The notes under the pieces are model-generated. The model saw only the letters and a list, made by a program, of their open reading frames with translations, ran no database searches and was not told the DNA's origin. DNA of 64,000 bases from JAGPUQ01 sp050179115 (GTDB lineage Bacteria > Pseudomonadota > Gammaproteobacteria > Pseudomonadales > Porticoccaceae), in assembly GCA_050179115.1 (NCBI GenBank), contig JBFXFL010000004.1, positions 40,444 to 104,443 of the forward strand. The letters run 5' to 3'. The position numbers and the translations under genes were made by a program. Below are positions 16,000 to 24,236 of the stretch, piece by piece. Numbering within the stretch: the first letter of the stretch is position 1; each line of letters starts with the position of its first letter.

Positions 16000-17109
16000 T
16001 CAGGGGCATTCCACATAATCGACCACTTCCAGATCGAACCCGGAAATGGCGTTGAACCGGAACGGCGCGCTCATCACCCGGATTTTCTGGGCACCCAGGT
16101 CGCGCAGGATCTGCGAGCCCGCACCGATCTGGAGATACACGGTTTCCGACGCCTTGATCGGCCGCGTGCGGCTCTCGAACAGGGACTCAAGCTCTTCTTC
16201 CACCTGCGCCGCGGTCTCTTCCTGCTGGATCACCACGATGATTCCCCGCCCTTCTTCCTGGACCTTCCGCATGGCCTTGGCAATGGTCCAACTGGGGAAC
16301 TGTCCGGGACGCTCGATGGCAAAGATGTCGCGCGTGCAGCTGGGCAGATGGACGCGCACCGGCACCGCTACCGCGGGATCGATCTCGCCTTTCACCAGCG
16401 CGAAATGGAGCTTCTTGCGCGCCGTGTCCATGTAGGTATGCAGGCAGAATTCGCCGTAGGCGGTCTGGATGGTACGCGCGCGCAGGTGCTCGATGGTCTT
16501 CTCGTTGAGCATGCGGTAGTGAATGAGATCGGCGATGGTGCCGATCTTGAGCCCGTGCTTCTCCGCAAAGGTCTCGAGATCCGGGCGTCGGGCCATGGTG
16601 CCGTCGTCGTTCATGATCTCGACGATCACTGCGGCGGGCTCGCAGCCGGCGAGGCGCGCCAGATCGCAACCGGCTTCGGTGTGGCCGGCGCGGCTCAGCA
16701 CGCCGCCGGGCTGGGCCTTGAGGGGAAAGATGTGCCCGGGCTGCACGATGTCGTCGGGACCGGCGTTCTTGGCCACCGCCACCTGCACCGTGCGGGCGCG
16801 GTCGGCGGCGGAAATGCCGGTGGTTACGCCTTCAGCGGCCTCGATGGACACGGTGAAGTTGGTGCCGTGGCTGGCCTTGTTGGCATCCACCATCAGGGGC
16901 AGGGCGAGCTGTCGGCAGCGCTGCTCGGTCAGGGTCAGACAGATCAGACCGCGCGCATGGGTGGCCATGAAGTTGATGTCGGCAGCGGTGATCTTTTCCG
17001 CCGCGATCACCAGATCGCCTTCGTTTTCGCGATCCTCATCGTCCATCAGGATCACCATCCGGCCCTGCCGGATGTCTTCCACCAACTCGTCGATCGTGTG
17101 CAACGGCAT
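16000..17109 (-). CDS. ribBA: 3,4-dihydroxy-2-butanone 4-phosphate synthase with degenerate GTP cyclohydrolase II domain (RibBX type)
   Basis: The N-terminal RibB domain (about residues 1-205) is intact: DDEDRENEGDLV, RGLICL, NFTVSIEA, GHIFPLKAQPGGVLSRAGHTEA. It makes the four-carbon riboflavin precursor. The C-terminal RibA-like domain (about 210-369) lacks the zinc-binding cysteine cluster of GTP cyclohydrolase II: where active enzymes have a Cys-rich GDVFGSxRCDCG stretch, this reads RDIFAIERPGQFPSW. It is therefore probably not a cyclohydrolase, like the described RibBX proteins, and a separate ribA must exist elsewhere. Confidence 0.92.
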   Translation of the reverse strand: MPLHTIDELVEDIRQGRMVILMDDEDRENEGDLVIAAEKITAADINFMATHARGLICLTLTEQRCRQLALPLMVDANKASHGTNFTVSIEAAEGVTTGISAADRARTVQVAVAKNAGPDDIVQPGHIFPLKAQPGGVLSRAGHTEAGCDLARLAGCEPAAVIVEIMNDDGTMARRPDLETFAEKHGLKIGTIADLIHYRMLNEKTIEHLRARTIQTAYGEFCLHTYMDTARKKLHFALVKGEIDPAVAVPVRVHLPSCTRDIFAIERPGQFPSWTIAKAMRKVQEEGRGIIVVIQQEETAAQVEEELESLFESRTRPIKASETVYLQIGAGSQILRDLGAQKIRVMSAPFRFNAISGFDLEVVDYVECP

Positions 17110-17115
17110 CTTGAT

Positions 17116-17757
17116 TCAACCCCTGTTCAAACGGTCATTCGGGAGCGCGCCGGAGCCACCGTCGCCGGCACCCCACAGCAGGCGCTCGAGATAGCGGGCG
17201 ATCACGTCCACTTCGAGGTTCACCCGGGTGCCGGGCTGGTAGTCGCCGATAATGGTGTGGGCCAGCGTGTGCGGCACGATGTTGATCTCGAATTCCTCGC
17301 CGTCCACGACATTGACCGTGAGGCTGGTGCCGTCAATGGTGATGGAACCCTTGTGGGCAATATAGCGCGCCAGCCCGGCCGGCGCGCGGAGCCGAAACCG
17401 CTCCGAGCGCGCGTCGCTGTGGCGCGCGATCACCTCGCCGACACCGTCCACATGGCCTGACACCATATGTCCGCCCATGCGCTTGTCCGGTGTCAGGGCC
17501 TGCTCCAGATTGACCGGCGTGCCCGCAACCCATTGCCCCGCCGTGGTGTGGTCGAGGGTTTCGACCGACACATCGGCCGCAAAACTGTCGCCCCGCAGCT
17601 CCACCACAGTGAGGCACACGCCGTTGACGGCGATGCTGTCGCCCAGACGGGCAGCGCCAAGCTCCAGTCCGGCGGCCCTGATGAGCAGGCGCACGTCACC
17701 GCCGCGCCGCTCGGTCCCGGCAACGGCGCCCAAGGCTTCAATGATCCCGGTAAACAT
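17116..17757 (-). CDS. ribE: Riboflavin synthase alpha chain
   Basis: It dismutates two lumazine molecules to riboflavin and the pyrimidine precursor. The 213-residue product consists of two tandem lumazine-binding barrels. The first starts MFTGIIEALGAV with DSIAVNGVCLTVVEL, and the second contains GHVDGVGEVIAR and GSITIDGTSLTVNVV, each with the conserved threonine/valine ligand motif. It directly abuts ribD (no spacer) and lies six bases before ribBA. Confidence 0.97.
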   Translation of the reverse strand: MFTGIIEALGAVAGTERRGGDVRLLIRAAGLELGAARLGDSIAVNGVCLTVVELRGDSFAADVSVETLDHTTAGQWVAGTPVNLEQALTPDKRMGGHMVSGHVDGVGEVIARHSDARSERFRLRAPAGLARYIAHKGSITIDGTSLTVNVVDGEEFEINIVPHTLAHTIIGDYQPGTRVNLEVDVIARYLERLLWGAGDGGSGALPNDRLNRG

Positions 17758-18858
17758 TCAGCTTTTCCTCTTGGGCAGGGCGGTAATGCGCCAGTCGTCG
17801 CCCACCGCCCGCACGTCGGTTACGGTCAGATCAATCGCTTCCGCCAGGCGCGTGAACGGTAGCGCCGCCAGCGGCCAGCCCAAGCTGCCGAGCAGCTTGG
17901 GCGCCACATACAACACCAGTTCATCCACCAGACCGGCGCTCAGGAACGCTCCCGCCAACCGGGCACCGGCCTCGACCAGCACATCGTGGCACTGCCGGCC
18001 ACCCAGATGCCGCACCAGGGCGTCGAGGTCCACCCGGCCGTCGGCATCGGGCAGCGCGATCACCTGCGCACCGGGAACATTCCGGACGGCGCCCGCGGTC
18101 GCGATCAGCACATCGCCCGGCTCGCGCAGAATGCGCAGGTCGTCCCGCGTGCGGAGGTGGCTATCCACCACCACCCGCAACGGCTGTTCAATCGGCACGG
18201 CGTAACCCTCGGGCAATTCGAGCTCCCCGCCCCGCACGGTCAACGCGGGGTCGTCGGCGAGCACCGTGCCGATACCGGTGACGATCGCGCCGCTGGCTGC
18301 GCGCAGGCGCTGGACATCGCGCCGTGCCGCCGCTCCGGTAATCCAGCGGCTCTCGCCGCTCGCCATGGCGGTGCGGCCGTCGAGACTGGCCGCTATTTTG
18401 AGCGTGACCCGGGGCAGGCCGCGCTCACAGTTCGCAAAAAACCCGGGATTGAGCGCTCGGCACTCGGCTTCCAGCACGGGTCCATCCACCATCAGGCCCG
18501 CACTCAGCAGTGCTTGCACGCCCCCGGAAGCGACCCGGTGGGGATCGCGCGCGCCATAGACCACGCGCGCGACGCCGGCGGCGCTCAGCGCCCGGGTACA
18601 GGGCGGGGTCCGGCCCTGGTGATTGCAGGGCTCCAGCGACACATAAGCGGTCGCACCCCACGCCTGATCGCCCGCTGCCGCCAGCGCCACTACCTCGGCG
18701 TGGTCGCCGCCCGCACGCTGGTGCCAGCCCTCGCCGACCACGGCGCCATCGCGGACGATGACGCAACCCACGCGTGGATTCGGTCGCGTGCTGTACCAGC
18801 CTCGCCGCGCCAGACCCAGGGCACGCGCCATGAAGGCGGCATCGCTGTACTCAGTCAT
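17758..18858 (-). CDS. ribD: Bifunctional diaminohydroxyphosphoribosylaminopyrimidine deaminase / uracil reductase
   Basis: RibD carries out the deamination and NADPH-dependent ribose reduction steps of riboflavin synthesis. The 366-residue product has an N-terminal cytidine-deaminase fold with the zinc site HAEVVAL and SLEPCNHQGRTPPCTRAL, and a C-terminal dihydrofolate-reductase-like domain (LKIAASLDGRTAMASGESRWITG, then LVEAGARLAGAFLSAGLVDEL). The start overlaps the end of nrdR by eight bases. Confidence 0.97.
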   Translation of the reverse strand: MTEYSDAAFMARALGLARRGWYSTRPNPRVGCVIVRDGAVVGEGWHQRAGGDHAEVVALAAAGDQAWGATAYVSLEPCNHQGRTPPCTRALSAAGVARVVYGARDPHRVASGGVQALLSAGLMVDGPVLEAECRALNPGFFANCERGLPRVTLKIAASLDGRTAMASGESRWITGAAARRDVQRLRAASGAIVTGIGTVLADDPALTVRGGELELPEGYAVPIEQPLRVVVDSHLRTRDDLRILREPGDVLIATAGAVRNVPGAQVIALPDADGRVDLDALVRHLGGRQCHDVLVEAGARLAGAFLSAGLVDELVLYVAPKLLGSLGWPLAALPFTRLAEAIDLTVTDVRAVGDDWRITALPKRKS

Positions 18859-19333
18859 CGGCGCCGGCTCCGGCCGGTGCGCTCTCGCGCTCCAGACGGT
18901 CCAGTTCCGCGCGAAACTCGCTCAGGTCCTGAAAGCGGCGATAGACCGACGCAAACCGGACGAAGGCGACATCGTCGAGTCCCCGCAACTGCGCCATCAC
19001 TTTTTCGCCGATGACGCGCGACGGCACTTCCCGCTCGCCGGCGCTTTGCAGCTCGCGCTTGATGGCGCTGACCGCCGCCTCCACGGCTTCGACGCCGACC
19101 GGCCGCTTCTCCAGCGAACGCTGCAGGCCGGCGCGCAGTTTGTTCTCATCGAAGGGCTCGCGGGAGTCGTCGCGCTTGATCACCCGAGGCATCAGCAGTT
19201 CCGCCACCTCGAAGGTGGTGAAGCGTTCCCGGCAGGTGGCACACTCGCGGCGGCGGCGAATCTGGTCGCCACCAGCCACCAGTCGGGAATCGACCACGCG
19301 GGTGTCATCAGCGCCGCAGAAGGGACAGTGCAT
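18851..19333 (-). CDS. nrdR: Ribonucleotide reductase repressor NrdR
   Basis: NrdR is an ATP/dATP-sensing repressor of ribonucleotide reductase genes. The 160-residue product has the N-terminal zinc ribbon CPFCGADD...CATCRERF and an ATP-cone domain (PRVIKRDDSREPFDENKLRAGLQRSLEKRPV). The position between glyA and ribD is conserved in gammaproteobacteria. The 70-base spacer to glyA shows no clear NrdR box, and no nrd gene is in the window. Confidence 0.97.
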   Translation of the reverse strand: MHCPFCGADDTRVVDSRLVAGGDQIRRRRECATCRERFTTFEVAELLMPRVIKRDDSREPFDENKLRAGLQRSLEKRPVGVEAVEAAVSAIKRELQSAGEREVPSRVIGEKVMAQLRGLDDVAFVRFASVYRRFQDLSEFRAELDRLERESAPAGAGADD

Positions 19334-19403
19334 CGAAAGGACGTGGCGCGACCGGGGAGCGGCCTAGTCTAGCACGGCCTCCGCGCGACGCTGCCGCTGC
19401 CCG

Positions 19404-20666
19404 TCAACCATAGACCGGGAAGCGATCGCAGATCGCCTGTACCTTGGCGCGGGTGTCGGCGATCACGGGCTCCGCCGCACCGCTTTCCAGGCCGGCCAGA
19501 ATGTCGCAGATCCAGTGGGTCAATTCGACGCTTTCCGCCTCGCGGAAACCCCGGGTGGTGATCGCCGGCGTGCCCACCCGCAGGCCGCTGGTGACGAACG
19601 GTGAACGGGGGTCACCGGGTACCGCGTTCTTGTTGACCGTGATGTGGGCTTCGCCGAGGGCGGCATCCGCATCCTTGCCGGTATAGTTCTTGCCGATCAG
19701 GTCGACCAGCATCAGGTGGTTGTCGGTGCCCCCGGACACGATGCGGATGCCCCGCTCGATAAAAGTCGCGGCCATGGCGCGGGCGTTGGAAACCACCTGG
19801 CGCTGATAGACTTTGAAATCGTCGCTCATCGCTTCCTTGAAGCACACCGCCTTGGCGGCGATGACATGCATCAGCGGCCCCCCCTGCTGGCCCGGGAACA
19901 CGGCGGAGTCGAGTTTCTTCTCGATGTCGGCGTTGGCGCGCGCGAGGATGAGCCCGCCGCGGGGGCCGCGCAGGGTCTTGTGGGTAGTCGAGGTCACGAC
20001 ATCCGCGATGGGCACCGGACTGGGATAACAGCCCGCGGCCACCAGGCCGGCCACGTGGGCCATGTCCACCATCAGCCAGGCGCCGACCCGATCGGCTATC
20101 GCACGAAACCGCTGCCAGTCCATCACCCGCGAATAGGCGGAAAATCCGGCGACGATCATTTTGGGCTTGTGCTCGCGCGCCAGCGCTTCGACCTGGTCGT
20201 AATCGACCTCGCCGGTGGCGGGATTCAGGCCGTACTGCACGGCGTGATAGGTTTTACCCGAAAAATTCGGTTTGGCGCCATGGGTGAGGTGCCCGCCATC
20301 GGCCAGGCTCATGCCGAGGATGGTATCGCCGGGCTGGCACAGCGCCTGATAGACCGCCGCGTTGGCCTGGGATCCGGAGTGCGGTTGCACATTGGCGTAG
20401 TCGGCGTCAAACAGTTGCCGGACGCGCGCGATCGCCAGTTCCTCGGCGCGATCCACATATTCGCAGCCACCGTAGTAACGCTTGCCCGGATAGCCTTCGG
20501 CGTACTTGTTGGTGAGCACGCTGCCCTGCGCCTGCATCACCAGCGGACTGGCGTAGTTCTCCGAGGCGATGAGCTCGATGTGATCTTCCTGGCGACGTGC
20601 CTCGGCGGCGATTGCCGCGGCAAGTTCGGGGTCGAAATGCTGGAGGGAGAGGTCTTTGTCAAACAT
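19404..20666 (-). CDS. glyA: Serine hydroxymethyltransferase
   Basis: GlyA interconverts serine and glycine with tetrahydrofolate, feeding one-carbon metabolism. The product has 420 residues. ATG 20666 (MFDKDLSLQHFDPELA) is preferred to a TTG six codons upstream. Visible are IELIASENYASPLVM, KYAEGYPGKRYYGGCEYVD, MSLADGGHLTHG, the DMAHVAGLVAAG region and the PLP lysine in VVTSTTHKTLRGPRGG. It heads the long minus-strand run glyA-nrdR-rib-nusB-thiL-pgpA. Confidence 0.98.
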   Translation of the reverse strand: MFDKDLSLQHFDPELAAAIAAEARRQEDHIELIASENYASPLVMQAQGSVLTNKYAEGYPGKRYYGGCEYVDRAEELAIARVRQLFDADYANVQPHSGSQANAAVYQALCQPGDTILGMSLADGGHLTHGAKPNFSGKTYHAVQYGLNPATGEVDYDQVEALAREHKPKMIVAGFSAYSRVMDWQRFRAIADRVGAWLMVDMAHVAGLVAAGCYPSPVPIADVVTSTTHKTLRGPRGGLILARANADIEKKLDSAVFPGQQGGPLMHVIAAKAVCFKEAMSDDFKVYQRQVVSNARAMAATFIERGIRIVSGGTDNHLMLVDLIGKNYTGKDADAALGEAHITVNKNAVPGDPRSPFVTSGLRVGTPAITTRGFREAESVELTHWICDILAGLESGAAEPVIADTRAKVQAICDRFPVYG

Positions 20667-20762
20667 GGGGCGCTCGGCTGGCAACAGCGAGCGCGGATTT
20701 TACACGAGCCGTACCGGAGCGCCTATTGCGCGGCACTGCCGGGGATTGCCACGGCGGTCCGC

Positions 20763-21332
20763 TCAACCGAGTCCGTAGCTGTCGCGCCGCGCCAGCAGTG
20801 CCTGTACATCCACAGCCATGCGCAGCACGTCGTGGAGTTTGCCGGCACGATCCTTCACTTCGTTCTCATGGAGCGCTTCGGGCCGGAAGCCCAGCTCCTG
20901 AAACAGCGAGCGGGCAGAGGTCTGATCCAGGGTCATGCGGGCAATGACTTTTTCGACACCGCGATTCACTGCCAGGGCAAACACTTCGCGGATCATGGCG
21001 CGGCCCAAACCGGTCTCGCGGAAATCCGGATGCACCAGGACACGCAGTTCGGCCAGATGCCGGCTCCAGTCGAGGTCGTTGAGACTCAGCATGCCGTACC
21101 CGGCCATGCGCCCGTCGATCTCGGCGATCACCACCAGTGCGAGACCCTGATCGACTTCCTCCAGCCAGTGCGCCACCGTCTCGGGCTTGGTGATGTCTCG
21201 GCGCAGAAACATCAGATCATGGGCCGGCAGGGAGCGGGCGAACACCAGCACTTCTTCCGCATCGCCGTGCGCCAACGGTCGCAACAGGGCGGTGGTGGCG
21301 CGCAACCGCACAGTTTTCGGGTAGGTATCCAA
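20763..21332 (-). CDS. GNAT family acetyltransferase
   Basis: The 189-residue product starts at TTG 21332, supported by GAGGAG eight bases upstream; no ATG in the frame would give a full GNAT domain. The acetyl-CoA fold is seen as LALVVIAEIDGRMAGYGMLSL, AELRVLVHPDFRETGLGRAMIREVFALA (a variant of the Q/RxxGxG/A loop) and a C-terminal QELGFRPEAL. The substrate is unknown. It lies 11 bases after phaC on the same strand, so it is probably cotranscribed with the PHA synthase genes. Confidence 0.82.
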   Translation of the reverse strand: MDTYPKTVRLRATTALLRPLAHGDAEEVLVFARSLPAHDLMFLRRDITKPETVAHWLEEVDQGLALVVIAEIDGRMAGYGMLSLNDLDWSRHLAELRVLVHPDFRETGLGRAMIREVFALAVNRGVEKVIARMTLDQTSARSLFQELGFRPEALHENEVKDRAGKLHDVLRMAVDVQALLARRDSYGLG

Positions 21333-21343
21333 GACGAATCTCC

Positions 21344-22420
21344 TCAGGTGCAGCGCTCTGACAGCCAGCCGGACAGTTGCGGCCAGAGCCGGTAAACGGC
21401 GTTGCCGCCCGCGATCAGGCTCACATGCCCGCCCTTCAACACAATCTCTTTTTTGTCGGCACTCGAAACCAGATCGAGAATGCCCTTGGACGCACCCGCC
21501 GGTACGATATGGTCGTGCTGCGCCGCGATGTGCAGGAAAGGCACCCGGATGCTCCCCAGATCGACACGCTGCCCCTTGACCTCCATCTGGCTCTTGAGAA
21601 ATTTGTTGTCGCGCATGAAATCCTTGAACAGCTGTTTCGCCATGGCCCCGGCCATGGGGATGTGATCCGCGGACCAGCGCTCGAACCGGTAATGCGCTTC
21701 GACGAACCGGTCGTCCTCCACATGGTCCAGCATGCCCATGCGACCCGCCGTCTTCTGCAATGGGCGCAGCGCCTGGATCATGGCGTCGACCATTTGCGCG
21801 GGCACATTGCCCAGCTGATCGACCAAAGCGTCGATATCGAAGCTCTCGCTCTCCGCCCAGGCCTTGTACAGCTTCATGCCGTTGGTATCCACCGGCGTGG
21901 TAAAGCAGGCGAGTGCGCGCACCTGCCCGGGCCGCGCGAGCGCCGTGTGCATCATGGCGAGCACGCCGCCGAGGCAATAGCCAACCAGGCTCACTTCTTC
22001 CTCGCCGCTGTCGTCATGCACCTTTTCGAGACACTCGGGGAGCACCTCGCCCACATAGTGGTCAAGATTGAAGTGGCGATGCTCCTGGCGCGGGATGCCC
22101 CAGTCGATCAGGTAGACATCGAAGCCCTGGTCGACCAGATACTCGACCAGGCTCTGTCCCGGCGCGAGATCCATGATGTAGTAACGGCTGACCAGCGACA
22201 TCACCAGCACAATCGGGACTCGGTAAATTTCGTCGCAGATCGGTGTGTAGTGATAGAGCTTGGTGGTACCCCGGGAGTGGATGATGTCCTTGGGCGTGGA
22301 CCCGAAGTCCATCGCGATGTCTTCGAGCGTCTTGAGGCCCGCAATATTGCGCGACAACACGCGCTCCAGCGCTTCGCGAATCCTGGCCTGTTGGGCGCTG
22401 GTCCCGTCGGTACCCGGCAT
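21344..22420 (-). CDS. phaC: Poly(3-hydroxyalkanoate) synthase catalytic subunit, class III/IV type
   Basis: PhaC polymerises hydroxyacyl-CoA to storage polyester on the granule surface. The 358-residue product is the short two-subunit (class III/IV) form. The lipase-like box is GYCLGG with nucleophile C149; the rest of the triad is D303 in QHDHIVP and H332 in KGGHVSLI, close to positions known in Allochromatium PhaC. GGGAG lies eight bases before the ATG. Upstream on the strand is the small PhaR/PhaE-like subunit, then a PadR regulator. phaA and phaB are not in the window. Confidence 0.95.
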   Translation of the reverse strand: MPGTDGTSAQQARIREALERVLSRNIAGLKTLEDIAMDFGSTPKDIIHSRGTTKLYHYTPICDEIYRVPIVLVMSLVSRYYIMDLAPGQSLVEYLVDQGFDVYLIDWGIPRQEHRHFNLDHYVGEVLPECLEKVHDDSGEEEVSLVGYCLGGVLAMMHTALARPGQVRALACFTTPVDTNGMKLYKAWAESESFDIDALVDQLGNVPAQMVDAMIQALRPLQKTAGRMGMLDHVEDDRFVEAHYRFERWSADHIPMAGAMAKQLFKDFMRDNKFLKSQMEVKGQRVDLGSIRVPFLHIAAQHDHIVPAGASKGILDLVSSADKKEIVLKGGHVSLIAGGNAVYRLWPQLSGWLSERCT

Positions 22421-22632
22421 GACTCCATCTCCCGGCGTTTTCCGCCGTGTGTGTGCGATCCACGACTTCGCTGCAATACTTCGTTGCTTTCCGCCAATAC
22501 GCTATTGCGAGCGCCCAGTAAGCGCTTTTACCTGACGCCCTTTACACTTCGTTTACAACGGCATCTTATTTGCGAATTCAAACCTACAACTTTTGTGCCA
22601 GGACTGCTGCAGTCATGGTTCTGCCAGCGCGG

Positions 22633-23058
22633 TCAGTGTTTCTGGCTCCCACCGGGGGGCGTCACTTCGCTTGCCGATGGCGGTTTGCGCGTGCGCTTGA
22701 CGGCGGGACGCTCGGCCGTCGCATCCACCATGGTTTTGCTGGCCAGGGCGCGGCGCAACTGGGCGATCTCGGCCGTCAGGCCGGCGAGTCCGTCCTCGAC
22801 TTCGCCCAGGCGGTCGCGCACATCCAGGATGTCGCCGCGCGAAGGCATGTTGAAAGCAGCCAACTGTTGGCCGATCAGCTCGGAAATCATGTGCTGGGCG
22901 TGCAGCCATTCCTGAAACAGGTGCCCGAACGTCTTGCCGAACTTCTCGTCCGCCATGGCGTCCGTCAGCATCTCGCTCCATTGCTTTTCCGACTTCTGAT
23001 ACCACTCGCGCCACATCCGCATGGGTTCCAGCAGGCGGTCTTCCCGTTTGTCGCTCAT
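22633..23058 (-). CDS. Short PHA synthase accessory subunit, PhaR/PhaE-like
   Basis: The 141-residue protein starts MSDKREDRLLEPMRMWREWY, has a helical body containing FNMPSRGDILDVRDRLGEVEDGL, and ends in a basic, low-complexity tail. The pattern (PxxxWxxxYxxxExxW, later N-hydrophobic-PSRxDIxxV, then coiled coil) matches the Bacillus class IV subunit PhaR as I recall it, and the C-terminal part of class III PhaE. It is far shorter than the roughly 350-residue PhaE of purple sulfur bacteria. It overlaps the PadR gene by four bases and lies 212 bases before phaC. It is likely needed for PhaC activity. Confidence 0.75.
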   Translation of the reverse strand: MSDKREDRLLEPMRMWREWYQKSEKQWSEMLTDAMADEKFGKTFGHLFQEWLHAQHMISELIGQQLAAFNMPSRGDILDVRDRLGEVEDGLAGLTAEIAQLRRALASKTMVDATAERPAVKRTRKPPSASEVTPPGGSQKH

Positions 23059-23522
23059 GTTTTATCTCCTGACTTGGGTTTTCCGGTTCGTGAGCGGCGC
23101 ACTGCGGCCGGAGGAGGGGGCGCAGCCTCACCTCGGGTCGTGCGCCCACTCGGTCGGTCGGAGGCGCCGATAAAGGCGTCGAGTGTCCTGCGGTGAAAAT
23201 CGAGCAGCGTCATCCAGTTGTCAAGGAAGAGCTTGCCGGCAAGGGTGAGACTGTACATGCGTCGGGCCGGACCACCCGCGGAGGTGTCCCACAGCGAGGA
23301 AATCAGTCCAAGACTTTCCATCTGCCGCAACGTGCGGTAGAGCGAGCCGGTGTTGTAGCGCCCGAATCCGGCGTCTTCCAGGCGCTGCGCGAGCTCATAA
23401 CCATAGCCCGACCAGTCCTTGAGCATCGCCAGCAAATGCGCGGTCAGCATTTCCCCGGGAAGTCGCGGTCCATTGCCTTCGCTATCCGGTCCCGGCGGAT
23501 TGTTTTTGGAACTCGATGCCAT
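23055..23522 (-). CDS. PadR family transcriptional regulator
   Basis: The 155-residue product starts MASSSKNNPPG. The PadR winged helix spans about residues 20-105: LTAHLLAMLKDWSGYGYELAQRLED, YNTGSLYRTLRQMESLGLISS and RRMYSLTLAGKLFLDNW. A basic proline-rich tail follows. ATG 23522 is chosen because the frame upstream of it runs across the phaP promoter. It is divergent from the phasin gene and coupled to the synthase subunit gene, so it is probably the local PHA regulator, analogous to Bacillus PhaQ, also a PadR protein. Confidence 0.82.
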   Translation of the reverse strand: MASSSKNNPPGPDSEGNGPRLPGEMLTAHLLAMLKDWSGYGYELAQRLEDAGFGRYNTGSLYRTLRQMESLGLISSLWDTSAGGPARRMYSLTLAGKLFLDNWMTLLDFHRRTLDAFIGASDRPSGRTTRGEAAPPPPAAVRRSRTGKPKSGDKT

Positions 23523-23547
23523 GGTGATCTCGTCAGCTAAATTCAGG

Positions 23548-23582
23548 TTGACATTTAAGTGCACTATGCATATAAGTGTCAA
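23548..23582 (+). promoter_or_regulatory. phaP promoter within a 35-bp imperfect palindrome
   Basis: The -35 TTGACA (23548-23553) and -10 TATAAG (23571-23576) are separated by exactly 17 bases and point towards phaP. The same 35 bases form an inverted repeat centred on 23565: TTGACA pairs with TGTCAA at the ends, TTTA with TAAA-like bases, and TGCA with TGCA inside; 13 of 17 base pairs are complementary. An operator covering both promoter elements would block phaP expression. The adjacent PadR protein is the obvious candidate ligand. Confidence 0.75.
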
Positions 23583-23648
23583 TACGAGCGGAGCTTGTCG
23601 ATTGGTCCGCTCACCACCCAAGCGGTTTTATTCTTACGGGAGAATGCC

Positions 23649-24164
23649 ATGAGCGACACCGCCACTGCTACCAAAGCCACAGGAACCAAAGCAAAATCGA
23701 AACCGGCCAGCACGGAAATGCAGCGTTTTCTTGACGCCCTCACCGCGAACCAGTCCTTGATGTGGGAAGCGATGGAAAGCGCGCGTAAACGCGGCATCCG
23801 CATCAACAACGTATTGGCAGCAACCTTTGCCGAGAGCCAGCAAGACCTCACCGGCCTGGCCTGTACGCTGGCCCTGTCCCCCAGGGACTACAAGGGCAAT
23901 TTCACCGCAACTATCGAATCCCTGACCAGATCGCAAAGCCGGGCCATGGATTTGTTCAAGGCGCTGTTGTCCGAGCAAGCCCAGAGTCGGGACGCTACCC
24001 GCAAGATTGCCCGCGAGTTGTACGACGGCAGCAAGGAGGCGACCGCCGCCGCCCTGGAAGCCGGCAAAGCCCTGTCGGCCGCCAACCCCTTCACGGAGTC
24101 GGCCAACAAGGCGTTCGCCGGCTTCCAGAAAGTGGCCACCGCCGCCCGCGAAGCCATGGCCTGA
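23649..24164 (+). CDS. phaP: Phasin family protein
   Basis: Phasins coat PHA granules and control their number and size. The 171-residue, all-helical product has a lysine/alanine-rich N-terminus, then an amphipathic helical bundle including MQRFLDALTANQSLMWEAMESARKRG and LTRSQSRAMDLFKALLSEQAQ. The C-terminus (SAANPFTESANKAFAGFQKVATAAREAMA) is alanine-rich as in other phasins. GGGAGAA precedes the ATG. It is transcribed from a strong promoter divergent from the PadR-synthase genes. Confidence 0.85.
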   Translation: MSDTATATKATGTKAKSKPASTEMQRFLDALTANQSLMWEAMESARKRGIRINNVLAATFAESQQDLTGLACTLALSPRDYKGNFTATIESLTRSQSRAMDLFKALLSEQAQSRDATRKIARELYDGSKEATAAALEAGKALSAANPFTESANKAFAGFQKVATAAREAMA

Positions 24165-24173
24165 AAATCGGGA

Positions 24174-24204
24174 GTCCGCGCGGGGCGGCCGACCTCGCGC
24201 GGAC
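24174..24204 (+). other. 9-bp stem-loop after phaP
   Basis: GTCCGCGCG (24174-24182) and CGCGCGGAC (24196-24204) pair perfectly around a 13-base loop, ten bases after the phaP stop. There is no T tract, so it is not a classical terminator. It may protect the 3' end of phaP mRNA or lower read-through into the hydrolase gene. Confidence 0.45.
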
Positions 24205-24236
24205 CACGATCCGCCCCGCAGTGAGTGGGCTACCCC

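Noticed and set aside
19334..19403. Possible FMN riboswitch or NrdR box before the rib genes
   Set aside because: Spacers before nrdR, ribD, ribE and ribBA are too short or overlapping, and no conserved RFN elements or NrdR palindromes are visible.
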